Assembly: GCA_030682475.1 (NCBI GenBank)
Contig: JAUXOA010000077.1
Coordinates: 44,794 to 108,793, forward strand
Reading direction: 5' to 3'
Length of the DNA: 64,000 nucleotides
From: Rhodoferax sp.
GTDB taxonomy: Bacteria; Pseudomonadota; Gammaproteobacteria; Burkholderiales; Burkholderiaceae_C
Shown here: positions 27,591 to 37,993 of the stretch, piece by piece
Layout of the letters: every line of letters begins with the position of its first letter
Numbering within the stretch: position 1 is the stretch's first letter
The notes under the pieces: model-generated
The model's input: the letters and a program-made list of their open reading frames with translations, nothing else
Database searches by the model: none
What the model was told of the DNA's origin: nothing
Made by a program: the position numbers and the translations under genes

Positions 27591-30500
27591 CTAACCCGTG
27601 TTTCTCAGCCCGGCCGCAATCCCGTTGATCGAGATGTGGATGCCGCGCTGTATGCGTTCGTCGGTCTGACCGGCCCGGAAGCGGCGCACCAGTTCCACCT
27701 GCAGGTGATGCAGGGGATCGATGTAGGGAAAGCGATGGCGCATGGAGCGTTGCAGGGCCGCGTTGTTGGCCAGTCGCTGCTTGTCACCGGTGATCATGCC
27801 CAGCGCAGCGGCTGTCCGGTGCCATTCGGCCTCGATGGTCGTGAAGATTTTTTTGCGCAGGCGGGCGTCTCCCACCAGCTCGGCATAGCGCGACGCCAGC
27901 GCCAGATCGCTTTTGGCCATCACCATGTCCATGTTGGAGAGGAGCGTTCTGAAAAACGGCCACTGCTTGTACATCTGCTGCAGCAGGGCCAGGCGATCTT
28001 TATGGTCGGTTCGGGCTGAACCTGTCGAAACCTTTGGCAGCCCTTCGACCGGCTCAGGGCGAACGGGTTGGAGGAACAGCTCGACCGCAGAACCAAAACC
28101 GTACCAACCCGGCAGCGTCAGACGGCACTGGCCCCAGCTAAAGCCCCACGGAATGGCCCGCAGGTCTTCAATGCGTGGGTCGCGGTTCGCCGCTGGGCCG
28201 CCCCAAGGCGAAACAGCCCCCTCGGGGGGCAGCGAGGACACGTCAGTGCCGAGCGTGGGGGCAAGTTTAGCCGCTGGGCCACCCCGAGGCGAAACAGCCT
28301 CTAGGGGGGGCAGCGAGGATACGCCAGTGCCGAGCGTGGGGGTCGGGTAACGGGAAGCGGGGCGTGAGCCAATGTTGAGCTCCGCAATCTCGCGGATCGG
28401 TGTCGATTCAAAAAAATACGCGTCAAATCCGGGGGTCTCGTACACCAACTTGCGGTAGACCGCCATGCTGCTCTGGGACAGCTCAGCGGCGGCCAGCAAA
28501 AATGGTTGGGTCGCCGGTTTGGTGGGCTGCAACAGCGTGGCTTCCAGCGTGGCGGCCACCAGCGTTTCCAGGTTGCGGCGGCCAATCTCGGGGTTGGCGT
28601 ATTTGGAGCCGATGACCTCGCCCTGTTCGGTCAGGCGAATCTGTCCGCGCACGGTGCCGGGGGGTTGCGCCAGGATGGCCTGGTAGCTGGGGCCGCCGCC
28701 ACGGCCGACGGTGCCACCCCGACCATGGAACAACCTGAGTTGAATCGGGTGTGTGCCCTTGGCTTGAGTGTCCTGGGCAAGCTGGTCAAACAGTTCCACC
28801 AGGGCAATTTCGGTCCGGTACAACTCCCAGTTGCTGGTGAAGATGCCGCCGTCCTTGTTGCTGTCGGAGTAACCCAGCATGATGTCCTGCTCGGCCCCGC
28901 TGCGTTGAGCCAGTTGGGAGACGCCGGGCAGGGCATAAAACTCGCGCATGATGGGCGCTGCATTGCGCAGGTCTTCGATGGTCTCGAACAGCGGCACCAC
29001 GATCAGGTCGCAGGTGGCGTGGGCATCCAGCGTGCCCTGCAGCAAGCCCACCTCTTTTTGCAGCAACAGCACCTCCAGCAAGTCGCTCACCGTTTCGGTA
29101 TGGCTGATGATGTAGTGGCGGATGGCTTGTGCGCCAAGGCGCTCGCGCATGACCTTGGCGGCCTCAAATATGGCGAGTTCACTCTGGGCGAGGACCGAGT
29201 AGCTTGTGCCCATCACGCGCAAGGGACGGGCATCGTTCAGTAACTTGACCAGCAGACTGCGTTTGGCCATTTCACCCAAGCGTTCATAACCCGATTCAAT
29301 GCGCGCAACAGTCAGCAACTCGGCCACCACGGCTTCATGTTGGTCGGAGCTTTGGCGCAAATCCACGGTCGCCAGATGAAAGCCGAATACCTCAACCGCC
29401 CGAATCAGTGGGTGCAGACGTTGCGCCACCAGCGCGGCACCATGGTGGGCCAGCAGAGAGGCCTCGATGGTGCGCAGGTCTGACAGAAACTCTTCTGCTG
29501 ATCGGTAGGCGTTTTGCGGTGCGACGGCATGGCGTGCGGCGTCGCCGCCGGTCAGATCTTTGAGTGCGGCGGCCAGTCGGGCGTAGATGCCAATCAGGGC
29601 CCGTCGGTAAGGTTCGTCCTTGCGGTGCTCGTTGCTGTCGGGTGATCGGTCAGCCAGTGCCTGCATGTCAGGCAGGCAGTCCACCAGCATGGCCGAGAGT
29701 GACAATTCACTGCCCAGGTAGTGCACTTCAGTGAGGTAGTGACGCAGCGCCACTTCAGCCTGGCGGCGCAGGGCGTCGATCAGCGTTTGCGCGTTCACGT
29801 TGGGATTGCCGTCACGGTCGCCACCAATCCACTGGCCCATGCGCAGAAAGCTGTGCACCGGGTGCTGGCCCAGTTCGCGTTCCAGATCGGCATAGAGCTT
29901 GGGAATTTCACGCAGAAAAGTGGTTTCGTAATAGCTCAAGGCGTTCTCGACCTCGTCGGCGACGGTGAGTTTGGTGAAGCGCAAGAGCCGGGTTTGCCAG
30001 AGCTGCAAGACGCGGGCACGCATCTGTTCCTCGTTCGATCTGAGTTCGCGCGGTGTCAGTGCGTCTTTGCGCGAGTTGACGCAGGCGGCCTTGACTTTGA
30101 TGTCGTCGCGGGCGTTAAGCAACTGGGCGATGTCACGCTCGGCGTCCAGAATGCTTTTGCGCTGGACTTCGGTGGGGTGGGCGGTGAGCACCGGGGACAG
30201 ATAGCTGTTGGCCAGCGTTTCAGCTATTGTTTTAGGCGCAATGCCGGCCCAGCGCAAGCGGGACAGGGCCACTTCGATGCTGCCTTCCTGGGTGTCGCCA
30301 GCGCGCTCATGGATGGCCCGGCGGCGAATGTGATGCCGGTCTTCCGCCAGATTGGCCAGGTGGCTGAAATAGGTGAAGGCCCGAATCACGCTGACTGCTC
30401 TGTCGCCGCTCAACCCCTTGAGCAGCTTTTTGAGCGCCTTGTCGGCTTCATGATCTGCATCACGTCGAAACGCCACCGACAGCTTGCGTATTTGCTCGAT

Positions 30501-30638
30501 CAACTCGAACGCCGCGACACCCTCCTGCTCGCGGATCACATCACCCAGAATTCGACCCAGAAGCCGGATGTCCTCCACCAGCGGGCGTTCGTTGTCTTTG
30601 CTGCGCACAGGGGGCGCCAATTTTGGAACTTGGATCAT
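27591..30638 (-). CDS. ppc: Phosphoenolpyruvate carboxylase carrying repeat-derived insertions
   Basis: 1015 residues from the ATG at 30638, versus about 930-950 expected. Catalytic landmarks are intact: [54 protein letters not shown] and NIGSRPASR. The enzyme carboxylates PEP to oxaloacetate to refill the TCA cycle. Two tandem 27-residue segments (about residues 763-817, [20 protein letters not shown] type) and a third (about 858-877, VRPEPVEG type) interrupt the normal link between NIGSRPASR and [10 protein letters not shown] and a later loop. They are in-frame copies of intergenic repeats. The protein ends LRNTG as in normal PEPC. Activity is likely but untested. Confidence 0.95.
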   Translation of the reverse strand: MIQVPKLAPPVRSKDNERPLVEDIRLLGRILGDVIREQEGVAAFELIEQIRKLSVAFRRDADHEADKALKKLLKGLSGDRAVSVIRAFTYFSHLANLAEDRHHIRRRAIHERAGDTQEGSIEVALSRLRWAGIAPKTIAETLANSYLSPVLTAHPTEVQRKSILDAERDIAQLLNARDDIKVKAACVNSRKDALTPRELRSNEEQMRARVLQLWQTRLLRFTKLTVADEVENALSYYETTFLREIPKLYADLERELGQHPVHSFLRMGQWIGGDRDGNPNVNAQTLIDALRRQAEVALRHYLTEVHYLGSELSLSAMLVDCLPDMQALADRSPDSNEHRKDEPYRRALIGIYARLAAALKDLTGGDAARHAVAPQNAYRSAEEFLSDLRTIEASLLAHHGAALVAQRLHPLIRAVEVFGFHLATVDLRQSSDQHEAVVAELLTVARIESGYERLGEMAKRSLLVKLLNDARPLRVMGTSYSVLAQSELAIFEAAKVMRERLGAQAIRHYIISHTETVSDLLEVLLLQKEVGLLQGTLDAHATCDLIVVPLFETIEDLRNAAPIMREFYALPGVSQLAQRSGAEQDIMLGYSDSNKDGGIFTSNWELYRTEIALVELFDQLAQDTQAKGTHPIQLRLFHGRGGTVGRGGGPSYQAILAQPPGTVRGQIRLTEQGEVIGSKYANPEIGRRNLETLVAATLEATLLQPTKPATQPFLLAAAELSQSSMAVYRKLVYETPGFDAYFFESTPIREIAELNIGSRPASRYPTPTLGTGVSSLPPLEAVSPRGGPAAKLAPTLGTDVSSLPPEGAVSPWGGPAANRDPRIEDLRAIPWGFSWGQCRLTLPGWYGFGSAVELFLQPVRPEPVEGLPKVSTGSARTDHKDRLALLQQMYKQWPFFRTLLSNMDMVMAKSDLALASRYAELVGDARLRKKIFTTIEAEWHRTAAALGMITGDKQRLANNAALQRSMRHRFPYIDPLHHLQVELVRRFRAGQTDERIQRGIHISINGIAAGLRNTG
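28010..28065. repeat. Family C palindromic repeat inside ppc
   Basis: GTTCGGGCTGAACCTGTCGA at 28010 and TTCGACCGGCTCAGGGCGAA (ending 28065) form an imperfect inverted repeat. Read on the ppc strand it encodes VRPEPVEG...STGSARTD. A half copy, GTTCGGGCTGAGCCTGTCGA, recurs at 60917-60938 at the end of pdxJ. Confidence 0.85.
28189..28350. repeat. Two tandem 81-bp family B repeats inside ppc
   Basis: Copy 1 (28189-28269) and copy 2 (28270-28350) each start GCCGCTGGGCC and contain GAGGCGAAACAGCC or AAGGCGAAACAGCC, GGGGGGCAGCGAGGA and GCCGAGCGTGGGGG. The 81-base period is a multiple of three, so the ppc frame is kept. A related copy lies between lepA and lepB (56113-56197). Confidence 0.88.
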
Positions 30639-30740
30639 GGCGTTTTTAAAAGGAAATTGCTCAAGATGGCAACCCGGGCCATGCTAGCATCTTACGTTCA
30701 CCCAAGATCACAAAAAAGTTACAACTTAGAGCCAGAGCGT

Positions 30741-31688
30741 ATGAGCAGTTTGACGATAGCAACACGAGAGAGTCGCCTCGCCATGTGGCAGGCCCAGCAT
30801 GTCAAGGCGCTGCTGGAACAGCGCGGGCATCAAGTGAGCCTGCTCGGCATGACCACCCAGGGTGACCAGATTCTGGACCGCTCCCTGAGCAAGGTGGGCG
30901 GCAAGGGCCTGTTTGTGAAAGAACTGGAAGTGGCACTGGAAGAAGGTCGGGCTGACCTGGCCGTGCATTCTCTCAAAGACGTGCCGATGGAGCTGCCTGA
31001 AGGGTTTGTTCTCGCGTGCGTGATGGAACGGGAAGACCCGCGCGATGCTTTTGTCTCCAAGCAATTTGCTAAGCTGACCAGTCTGCCGCAGGGTGCCGTC
31101 GTCGGTACCTCCAGCCTGCGACGCATGGCCCTGCTGCGGGCCTTGCGCCCGGACCTCAAAATTGAGCCCTTGCGTGGCAACCTGGATACGCGACTGCGCA
31201 AGCTCGATGACGGGCTTTATGACGCCATCGTGCTGGCGGCCGCCGGACTCAAGCGGCTGGGTCTGGGCCAGCGAATTTGTGACATTTTTGAGCCGCACGC
31301 GATGTTGCCTGCCGCCGGGCAAGGCGCGCTGGGGATTGAGGTTCGCACCAACCGTCAGGAGGTGATCGATGCCCTGGCACCGCTGGCGCACCACACCACC
31401 TGGCTGGCGGTGGCGGCCGAGCGGGCGGTGAGCCGGGCGATGGGCGGGAGCTGCTCCATGCCTTTGGCCGCGTTTGCCACACTCAGCGCGAATACGCTGA
31501 CCCTCGATGCGGCCTGGGGCGACCCCGAGGGCGTGCTGGAGCTGGTGTGCGTGCGGATGAGCGCGCCCGTCACCGATCTGGCCGACGCTGCCGCGCTGGG
31601 GGTGCGGGTGGCGGCCGATTTGCGGGCTGGTGTGGCTGCCAAAGGGGGCTCAGTCCTGACGCCAGGTGAGCCGCAGGGTCGTGCCTGA
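30741..31688 (+). CDS. hemC: Porphobilinogen deaminase (hydroxymethylbilane synthase)
   Basis: 315 residues from ATG 30741. Motifs include [48 protein letters not shown] and the dipyrromethane-cofactor cysteine in [11 protein letters not shown]. It polymerises four porphobilinogens in heme synthesis. It is divergent from ppc across about 100 bases and is followed by hemD after 2 bases, forming a hemC-hemD-hemX-hemY group. In-frame codons upstream run antisense to ppc and were not used. Confidence 0.97.
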   Translation: MSSLTIATRESRLAMWQAQHVKALLEQRGHQVSLLGMTTQGDQILDRSLSKVGGKGLFVKELEVALEEGRADLAVHSLKDVPMELPEGFVLACVMEREDPRDAFVSKQFAKLTSLPQGAVVGTSSLRRMALLRALRPDLKIEPLRGNLDTRLRKLDDGLYDAIVLAAAGLKRLGLGQRICDIFEPHAMLPAAGQGALGIEVRTNRQEVIDALAPLAHHTTWLAVAAERAVSRAMGGSCSMPLAAFATLSANTLTLDAAWGDPEGVLELVCVRMSAPVTDLADAAALGVRVAADLRAGVAAKGGSVLTPGEPQGRA

Positions 31689-31690
31689 CC

Positions 31691-32500
31691 ATGCGGGTCA
31701 TCGTTACCCGCCCAGAGCGCGATGCGCAACGATGGGCGCTTGATTTGTCAGCGTTCGGCCTTGATGCAGTGGCGCTACCACTGATCCAAGTGGGCCCGGT
31801 GGCCGACCCGGCCGACCTGGTGCAGGCGTGGCAGCATCTGGCCGACTATGTCGGTGTGATGTTTGTCAGTGGCAATGCGGTAGCGCATTTTTTTGCATCA
31901 AAACCGCTGTTAGCCCCTGAATTCATGCTGATGTCTGCCATTCAAACAAGGGCGTGGGCGACCGGTCCCGGCACGGCCCGGGCTTTGTTGCGTGCGGGCC
32001 TTGCACCTGAGCGGATTGATGTCCCGGCGCCTGACACCGCTCAATTCGATTCCGAAGCCTTGTGGCAGGTGGTAGCCGTGCAGGTGCGAGCGGGCGCGCG
32101 GGTGCTGATCGTGCGGGGTGGCGACCCGCCCGGTCGCGGTGGCGCGGGGCAAGGTTCTGGGCGTGAGTGGTTCGCCAATCGAGTCGCCCAAGCGGGTGGC
32201 CGGGCCGAGTTTGTGCTGGCCTACCAGCGCTGTACACCTCAATTCAGCACCCATCAAGACCAGTTGGCGCGCCAGGCCGCCACCGACGGGTCGGTTTGGC
32301 TGTTCAGCAGCACGGAAGCGGTGGCCAATCTGAGGGCCTGGCTGCCCGGGCAAAGCTGGGTCCAAGCGCGCGCGCTGGCGACCCACCCGCGTATTGCAGA
32401 GGCAGCGAAAAAGGCCGGTTTTGGTGTTGTTGGTGAGTCACGCCCGACGCTGCCCGACGTGGTGGCTTCGCTAAACCTTGTGGGACAGACCGCATCCTGA
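31691..32500 (+). CDS. hemD: Uroporphyrinogen-III synthase
   Basis: 269 residues. HemD is poorly conserved, but the N-terminus MRVIVTRPERDAQRWALDL, the segment FVSGNAVAHFF and the hemC neighbour make the call secure. It closes and inverts ring D to give uroporphyrinogen III. The last residues (VGQTAS) are encoded by the start of a family A repeat, so the natural C-terminus has probably been replaced by repeat sequence. Confidence 0.93.
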   Translation: MRVIVTRPERDAQRWALDLSAFGLDAVALPLIQVGPVADPADLVQAWQHLADYVGVMFVSGNAVAHFFASKPLLAPEFMLMSAIQTRAWATGPGTARALLRAGLAPERIDVPAPDTAQFDSEALWQVVAVQVRAGARVLIVRGGDPPGRGGAGQGSGREWFANRVAQAGGRAEFVLAYQRCTPQFSTHQDQLARQAATDGSVWLFSSTEAVANLRAWLPGQSWVQARALATHPRIAEAAKKAGFGVVGESRPTLPDVVASLNLVGQTAS

Positions 32501-32582
32501 GATTTTGCGGGACAGACCGCAGCTACGCGAAGCGAGCAAGCTCTGTCCTCAACATCTCAAGGCGAACAAGCTCTGTCCCCAA
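32480..32582. repeat. Dispersed repeat block, family A, between hemD and hemX
   Basis: GGGACAGACCGC occurs at 32482-32493 (inside the hemD 3' end) and 32509-32520. AGCAAGCTCTGTCC and AACAAGCTCTGTCCCCAA follow near 32534 and 32563. It is the same unit as at 19696-19835 but inverted. A small hairpin AGCTACGCGAAGCGAGC links the halves. Confidence 0.85.
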
Positions 32583-32599
32583 CACTTTAAAATGATGCA

Positions 32600-33691
32600 A
32601 TGAACTCCGATCCCAACCCCGAAATCGCTGCCCGCACGGGCGGGGATGCCTTCCGGGAGGAACCGGCAGTACCCGCAACTGCGGACGTCCAGGCCGACCC
32701 TGCCACGCCAAAGACCGTGCCGCGCGGGGTCATCATGAGTCTGGCTGTGGTGGCGCTGGCCGCCTTGCTGACCAGTGGTCTTCTGTGGCAGAAACTCTCA
32801 TCCATCCAAGAACAACTGGCACGCCAGAGTGCCGACACCGGCGCCCAGTCGCTGGAGGCCCGTGCCACTGCCAAACAGGCGCAGGAGCTGGCGCGCGAAA
32901 CGGCGGCGCGGGTGGCTGTTTACGAGGCTCGCTTGAGCGAGGTCGCCCTGCAACGAACGCAGCTTGAAGAGCTGATGCAAAGTCTATCGCGTTCACGCGA
33001 TGAAAACCTGGTGGTTGACATTGAATCGGCGATTCGTCTGGCACAGCAGCAGGCCCAGCTCACCGGCAGTGTCGAGCCCTTGCTGGCGGCTTTGAGAAGT
33101 GCCGAGCAACGGGTGGCGCGAGCGGCACAACCCCGACTGACGCCCCTGCAGCGGGCCATCGCACGGGACATTGACCGTATCAAATCGGCTGCCGTCAGCG
33201 ATACACCGGGACTTCTGGTGAAGCTGGATGAACTGGTGCGCCTGGCCGATGAGCTTGTGCTGGCCAATGCGGTGGCGTCGGCGCCTGCCACGGCCTCAAT
33301 CAAGCGCCAGGGTACGGATGCCGTGCCCGTGTGGTGGCAACGCAGTTTGCAGGTGGTGTTTGACGAGGCGCGCGGACTGCTGCGGGTCAGCCGCATCGAA
33401 CAGCCTGAGGCGGCTCTGCTGTCGCCGGAACAGTCTTTTTTCTTGCGGGAAAACTTCAAGCTCAAGTTGCTCAACGCCCGGCTCGGGCTGCTGGCCCGGC
33501 AGTTGGAGTCGTCGCGGGCCGATCTGGCGGCGGCCTCACTGTCGCTCAACAAATACTTTGATACGACGTCGCGCAAAACGCAGACCGCCGCTACCTTGTT
33601 GCAGCAGGTGCATGCACAGATGAAGACGCTGCAATTGCCGCGCGTGGATGAAACACTCGCCGCCCTCACTACGGCGGCGGCTGGAAGGTAG
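32600..33691 (+). CDS. hemX: HemX-like membrane protein of the heme operon
   Basis: 363 residues. One transmembrane helix at about 48-68 (VIMSLAVVALAALLTSGLLW) is followed by a long coiled coil (about 70-130) and a helical periplasmic domain containing ALRSAEQRVARAAQPRLTPLQRAI. This matches HemX, often annotated uroporphyrinogen-III C-methyltransferase without catalytic evidence. It lies 2 bases before hemY. It may organise heme enzymes at the membrane. Confidence 0.88.
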   Translation: MNSDPNPEIAARTGGDAFREEPAVPATADVQADPATPKTVPRGVIMSLAVVALAALLTSGLLWQKLSSIQEQLARQSADTGAQSLEARATAKQAQELARETAARVAVYEARLSEVALQRTQLEELMQSLSRSRDENLVVDIESAIRLAQQQAQLTGSVEPLLAALRSAEQRVARAAQPRLTPLQRAIARDIDRIKSAAVSDTPGLLVKLDELVRLADELVLANAVASAPATASIKRQGTDAVPVWWQRSLQVVFDEARGLLRVSRIEQPEAALLSPEQSFFLRENFKLKLLNARLGLLARQLESSRADLAAASLSLNKYFDTTSRKTQTAATLLQQVHAQMKTLQLPRVDETLAALTTAAAGR

Positions 33692-33693
33692 AC

Positions 33694-34980
33694 ATGCGGG
33701 CCGCCCTGTGGTTTCTGGCATTGTTTGGCATGGCGGTCGCCATCGCGCTTTTTGCCGGCAATAACCAGGGCACCATCACCGTATTCTGGCCACCTTACCG
33801 GCTTGATCTGTCTCTCAATCTGGTGCTGCTGCTGCTGGCGCTGTTGTTTTCGACACTGCATGTGGCCTTGCGCGCGCTGGCGGCCCTGTTTGCCATGCCG
33901 GGCCACGCGCGTTCCTGGCGCATCCAGCACCAGGAACGCGCAATGCATGTCGCTTTGCTGGACGCCCTCTCGCATTTGGTGGCTGGGCGCTTTATCCGGG
34001 CCAGAAAAGCTGCTGAGGTGGTGCTGGCGCGGGAGAGCGCCATGACGCGCAGTGGTGAAACACTGGTCTATTCGGGGCGCCTGCGCGCCCTATCGCACCT
34101 GCTGGCCGCGGAAAGTGCCCAGGCGCTGCAGGACAAAGCGGCGCGTGAGGCGCATTTTCGCCAGGCGCTGGAACAGGCTTCGCGGCGCGATGCGCAGGAA
34201 ACCCGCGAGGGGGTGCAGTTGCGCGCGGCCCGCTGGGCACTGGAAGACCGCGATGCCGAAGGCGCCCTTCAATGGCTCGATAAACTGCCTCAAGGGGCCT
34301 CCCGGCGAACCATCGCCTTGCGTTTGCGCTTGAGGGCCGCGCGCATGGCGCACCAGCCGCTGCTGGCACTGGAGACCGCACGTCTTTTGACCAAGCATCG
34401 CGCTTTTTCCGAAGTGGCCGCGCAGGGAATTTTACGTGTCCTGGCGCTGGAACTGGTTTTGACAGCGCACGACCCGGACCAGTTGCAAACTGTGTGGAAG
34501 CAGCTCGATACGGCCGAGCACGGGATGCCTGAAGTTGTCATTGAAGCCGCTCAAAGGATGTTCAAGCTGGGCGGCGATGTCGAGGTCGCCCGTACCTGGT
34601 TGCTGCCGGTCTGGGAGCGTATGGTGGCGCAATCGGGGGTTTTGACGGAGGTGCAACGCATCAGTCTCATTCGGATTTTGGAAAGTGGTTTTGCGCTGGC
34701 ATCCGGTGCACCAGAAGCCGCCTGGCTGACCCGGATCGAGCAAGCACAGATGGCCAATCCAGGCGACTCGGCCTTGCAGTATCTCGCCGGAATCACCTGC
34801 ATGCGACTTCAGTTGTGGGGCAAAGCGCAGCAGCTTTTGAAGCAGTCACTGTCGGGCTTGCAGGACGCAGGGCTGGAGCGAAATGTCTGGCAGGCACTGG
34901 CCGAGTTGGCCGAGCGCAGGGGTGATGTTGCCGCTTCGACGCAAGCCTGGCAAAACGCGGCAAAGGCGGCAACAACGTAA
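33694..34980 (+). CDS. hemY: HemY-like TPR membrane protein
   Basis: 428 residues. Two N-terminal transmembrane helices (about 3-20 and 40-62) precede TPR-type helices through the rest, for example LEQASRRDAQETREGVQLRAARWAL. The N-terminal GNNQGTITVFWPPYRLDLS is typical of proteobacterial HemY, which is unrelated to the Bacillus protoporphyrinogen oxidase of the same name. It ends the hem group before a bidirectional terminator. Confidence 0.9.
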   Translation: MRAALWFLALFGMAVAIALFAGNNQGTITVFWPPYRLDLSLNLVLLLLALLFSTLHVALRALAALFAMPGHARSWRIQHQERAMHVALLDALSHLVAGRFIRARKAAEVVLARESAMTRSGETLVYSGRLRALSHLLAAESAQALQDKAAREAHFRQALEQASRRDAQETREGVQLRAARWALEDRDAEGALQWLDKLPQGASRRTIALRLRLRAARMAHQPLLALETARLLTKHRAFSEVAAQGILRVLALELVLTAHDPDQLQTVWKQLDTAEHGMPEVVIEAAQRMFKLGGDVEVARTWLLPVWERMVAQSGVLTEVQRISLIRILESGFALASGAPEAAWLTRIEQAQMANPGDSALQYLAGITCMRLQLWGKAQQLLKQSLSGLQDAGLERNVWQALAELAERRGDVAASTQAWQNAAKAATT

Positions 34981-35052
34981 CTCGCTTGAGATCCAGGGCT
35001 GAGGCTGGACCTGTGCGTACTTTGGTCTCTTTTGAGCGGGATTGATGGGCAT

Positions 35053-35081
35053 AAAAAAGGGCACTTCACGTGCCCTTTTTT
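35053..35081. terminator. Bidirectional intrinsic terminator between hemY and rne
   Basis: A 12-bp perfect stem pairs AAAAAAGGGCAC (35053-35064) with GTGCCCTTTTTT (35070-35081) around a 5-base loop. A-tract and T-tract on the two sides make it work for the convergent hemY and rne transcripts. Confidence 0.92.
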
Positions 35082-35110
35082 GCAGTTCCACGGGAGGGTA
35101 ATTGCTTGAC

Positions 35111-37993
35111 TTACTGAAGCGCCTCGAAAGGTAGCGTCATGTTGCGCAAATCGCGTTTGGTTTCTACCAGAACCAGCGGACCATCCTCCATTTGCGCCAC
35201 TGCAGGCCGTTCGCGCGGTACGTGAATTGCCTTGGGCTCCGCGGCTATGGCCGCTTGGACTGCCGCAATTTTTTCAGCGTTCGAGTTCACCCAGCTTAAG
35301 CCGGAACTCTGGGCCACCTGGGCCAGTTCGACCAGGGGCAGAGAAAATGGCTGTAGTTTGGGCATGCCAGTTGCGGCGGCAACCGGGGCAACTGCAGGTG
35401 TCGGGGCAGGTTTCGGGGTGGCAGGGGCTTGCGGCAAGGATGTCGCTGCCGGCAGCTCGAAAACAGGGGCCACGGGGGCCGTGACTGCATCCGTTGCGGG
35501 TGCTTCAGTGTTTGTGGTGAAGTAGGATCGGCGGGGTTCGGCAGCCGCATCTTCAGGCAAAGACTGACTGTCACGCGCGGGCTGTTGCTGGCGCTCACCT
35601 TGCTCTGCGCGCTCACTGCGGGGGCCACGATCACGGCTATAACGATCGCGCGGGTTTTTTTCGCGTGTCTCTGCGCCTTCCGGACGTGCTGCCGATTCAC
35701 TAGCGCCATGGCCATGGTGGGTGCTTGCTACAACATCGTGCCCGGAGGGTGCTGAGCGATCGACCGGGGTGATTGCCACGGTGTCCCCGTTGCTGCGGGT
35801 GACGTCTGCGTTGGAGGTGTCGGTGCGGGCGCTTTCGTCCGGGCGACGGTTACGATCGGGTCGGCGCTCACCCCGGCTATTGCGCTCAGCACGCTCTGAA
35901 TTGCGGGGTGGGCGGTCTTGCCCTTGTTCAGTTCTTGGGGCATCCTGGCCTGGCCCACTCAGCGGTGCCTGCACGATGCGGGTGCCAGTGTCCATCGTGA
36001 CGGGTTTGCCTTCGGTATCAAAACGCTCGCGCGGGCCCTGAGCCGAACGGTCACCGCGACCGCCTCTGCCGCCACGACCATCACCCCGGCCACGGCCACC
36101 ACGGCCACCACGGCCTTCGTCGCGACCCTCACTACGGCCTTCGCCACGCGGCTCATTGCGATGGGCTCCATCACGGCCACCGCGACCCTCATGCTTGTCG
36201 TCTTTGCTGACTTGCGCCTCGGGTTTGGCGTGTGGCGCTGGCGCAGGGGTAAACAACTGTTTAACCCAGCCAAAGAACCCATTTTCTGCTGGCGCAGGCG
36301 CGGTCGCAGCCGGGACAGGCCTTGGCGTCGTGCGTGCTGCGGTCGCTACCGGTTTTGCCGACTCGGGTTTGGGGACTGCGACGGGCGCCGGCGCATCGGG
36401 TAACACGCCCTTGATGATCGGAGACTGCTTGTTGGTTGGCTCCTGCGAGCGACGCGTCACCGCGGTGGGGTCTTCTATGTCCTCCGCCATTTTGTAGCTG
36501 GCTTCGATGTTGTCCAGACGCGGGTCGTCGTGCTTGAGGCGCTCGAGCTTGTAGTTCGGGGTTTCCAGCGTCTTGTTGGGCACCATCAGCACGTTGATGC
36601 GCTGCTTGAGTTCGATCTTGGCGATCTCGGTGCGCTTTTCGTTGAGCAGGAAGGATGCGACTTCGACCGGAACCTGGCACAGCACCGACGCCGTGTTGTC
36701 TTTCAGCGACTCTTCCTGAATGATGCGCAAAATTTGCAGCGCACTGGACTCGGTGTCGCGGATATGGCCGGAGCCGCCGCAACGCGGGCAGGGGATGGAA
36801 GCACCTTCGCTCAAAGCGGGACGCAGGCGTTGGCGGCTCATTTCCATCAGGCCAAATTTGCTGATGGTGCCGAACTGCACACGGGCACGGTCTTGCCGCA
36901 GTGCGTCACGCAGGCGGGTTTCGACGTCGCGGCGGTTGCGGCTTTCTTCCATGTCGATGAAGTCGATCACGATCAGGCCGCCCAGGTCGCGCAGACGCAT
37001 CTGGCGCGCCACTTCGTCCGCAGCTTCCAGATTGGTGCGGGTCGCTGTTTCTTCGATGTCGCCGCCCTTGATGGCGCGCGCCGAGTTCACGTCTACTGAA
37101 ACCAGTGCTTCGGTATGGTCAATCACGATCGCGCCGCCGCTGGGCAACTGCACGGTGCGGGCGTAAGCCGATTCGATCTGGTGCTCGATCTGAAAACGGC
37201 TGAACAGTGGCGCGTCGTCGCGATAGCGTTTGACACGGGCAGCGTGTTCAGGCATCACATGGGCCATGAACTGCTGGGCCTGTTCGTACACGTCGTCGGT
37301 GTCGATCAGGATGTCGCCGATGTCGTTGCTGAAATAATCGCGGATGGCGCGAATCACCAGCGACGATTCCTGATAAATCAGGTAAGCGCCCTTGCCACCC
37401 TTGGCGGCGCCGTCAATCGCGCTCCACAGTTTGAGCAGGTAGTTCAGATCCCATTGCAGTTCCGGCGCGCTGCGGCCAATGCCGGCGGTGCGCGCAATGA
37501 TGCTCATGCCGTTGGGGTATTCGAGCTGGTCCAGTGCCTCCTTGAGATCGGCCCGGTCTTCGCCTTCGATCCGGCGCGAGACACCGCCACCGCGCGGGTT
37601 GTTGGGCATCAGCACCACGTAGCGTCCCGCCAGGGAGACGAAAGTGGTTAGCGCTGCGCCCTTGTTGCCGCGTTCTTCTTTTTCCACCTGCACCAGCAGT
37701 TCCTGGCCTTCGCGAATGGCGTCCTGGATGCGGGCCTGGCTGACCGAAACACCTTGTTGGAAATACTGTTTAGAGATTTCCTTGAACGGCAGAAAACCGT
37801 GGCGGTCTTCGCCGTAGTCGACAAAACAAGCTTCCAGCGACGGCTCGACGCGCGTGACGACGGCCTTGTAGATATTGCCCTTGCGCTGTTCGCGCCCTTC
37901 AATTTCAATTTCGTAGTCGAGCAGTTTTTGTCCGTCGACGATCGCCAGGCGGCGTTCCTCAGCCTGCGTGGCGTTAATCAGCATCCGTTTCAT
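35111..37993 (-). CDS. rne: Ribonuclease E
   Basis: 960 residues from the ATG at 37993. The S1 domain (about 35-125) contains [20 protein letters not shown]. The catalytic DNase I-like domain has [16 protein letters not shown] and [12 protein letters not shown]. The Zn-link is CPRCGGSGH (Cys402, Cys405). Residues after about 520 form a disordered scaffold with Arg/Gly-rich and acidic stretches ([19 protein letters not shown]) and Ala/Pro-rich segments, the site that binds RNA and degradosome partners. The gene has a 5' leader of up to 500 bases shared with rluC, which may allow feedback control as known for E. coli rne. Confidence 0.96.
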   Translation of the reverse strand: MKRMLINATQAEERRLAIVDGQKLLDYEIEIEGREQRKGNIYKAVVTRVEPSLEACFVDYGEDRHGFLPFKEISKQYFQQGVSVSQARIQDAIREGQELLVQVEKEERGNKGAALTTFVSLAGRYVVLMPNNPRGGGVSRRIEGEDRADLKEALDQLEYPNGMSIIARTAGIGRSAPELQWDLNYLLKLWSAIDGAAKGGKGAYLIYQESSLVIRAIRDYFSNDIGDILIDTDDVYEQAQQFMAHVMPEHAARVKRYRDDAPLFSRFQIEHQIESAYARTVQLPSGGAIVIDHTEALVSVDVNSARAIKGGDIEETATRTNLEAADEVARQMRLRDLGGLIVIDFIDMEESRNRRDVETRLRDALRQDRARVQFGTISKFGLMEMSRQRLRPALSEGASIPCPRCGGSGHIRDTESSALQILRIIQEESLKDNTASVLCQVPVEVASFLLNEKRTEIAKIELKQRINVLMVPNKTLETPNYKLERLKHDDPRLDNIEASYKMAEDIEDPTAVTRRSQEPTNKQSPIIKGVLPDAPAPVAVPKPESAKPVATAARTTPRPVPAATAPAPAENGFFGWVKQLFTPAPAPHAKPEAQVSKDDKHEGRGGRDGAHRNEPRGEGRSEGRDEGRGGRGGRGRGDGRGGRGGRGDRSAQGPRERFDTEGKPVTMDTGTRIVQAPLSGPGQDAPRTEQGQDRPPRNSERAERNSRGERRPDRNRRPDESARTDTSNADVTRSNGDTVAITPVDRSAPSGHDVVASTHHGHGASESAARPEGAETREKNPRDRYSRDRGPRSERAEQGERQQQPARDSQSLPEDAAAEPRRSYFTTNTEAPATDAVTAPVAPVFELPAATSLPQAPATPKPAPTPAVAPVAAATGMPKLQPFSLPLVELAQVAQSSGLSWVNSNAEKIAAVQAAIAAEPKAIHVPRERPAVAQMEDGPLVLVETKRDLRNMTLPFEALQ

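Noticed and set aside
29721..30740. Long N-terminal extension in frame with hemC
   Set aside because: It is antisense to the conserved part of ppc, and the hemC family start matches ATG 30741.
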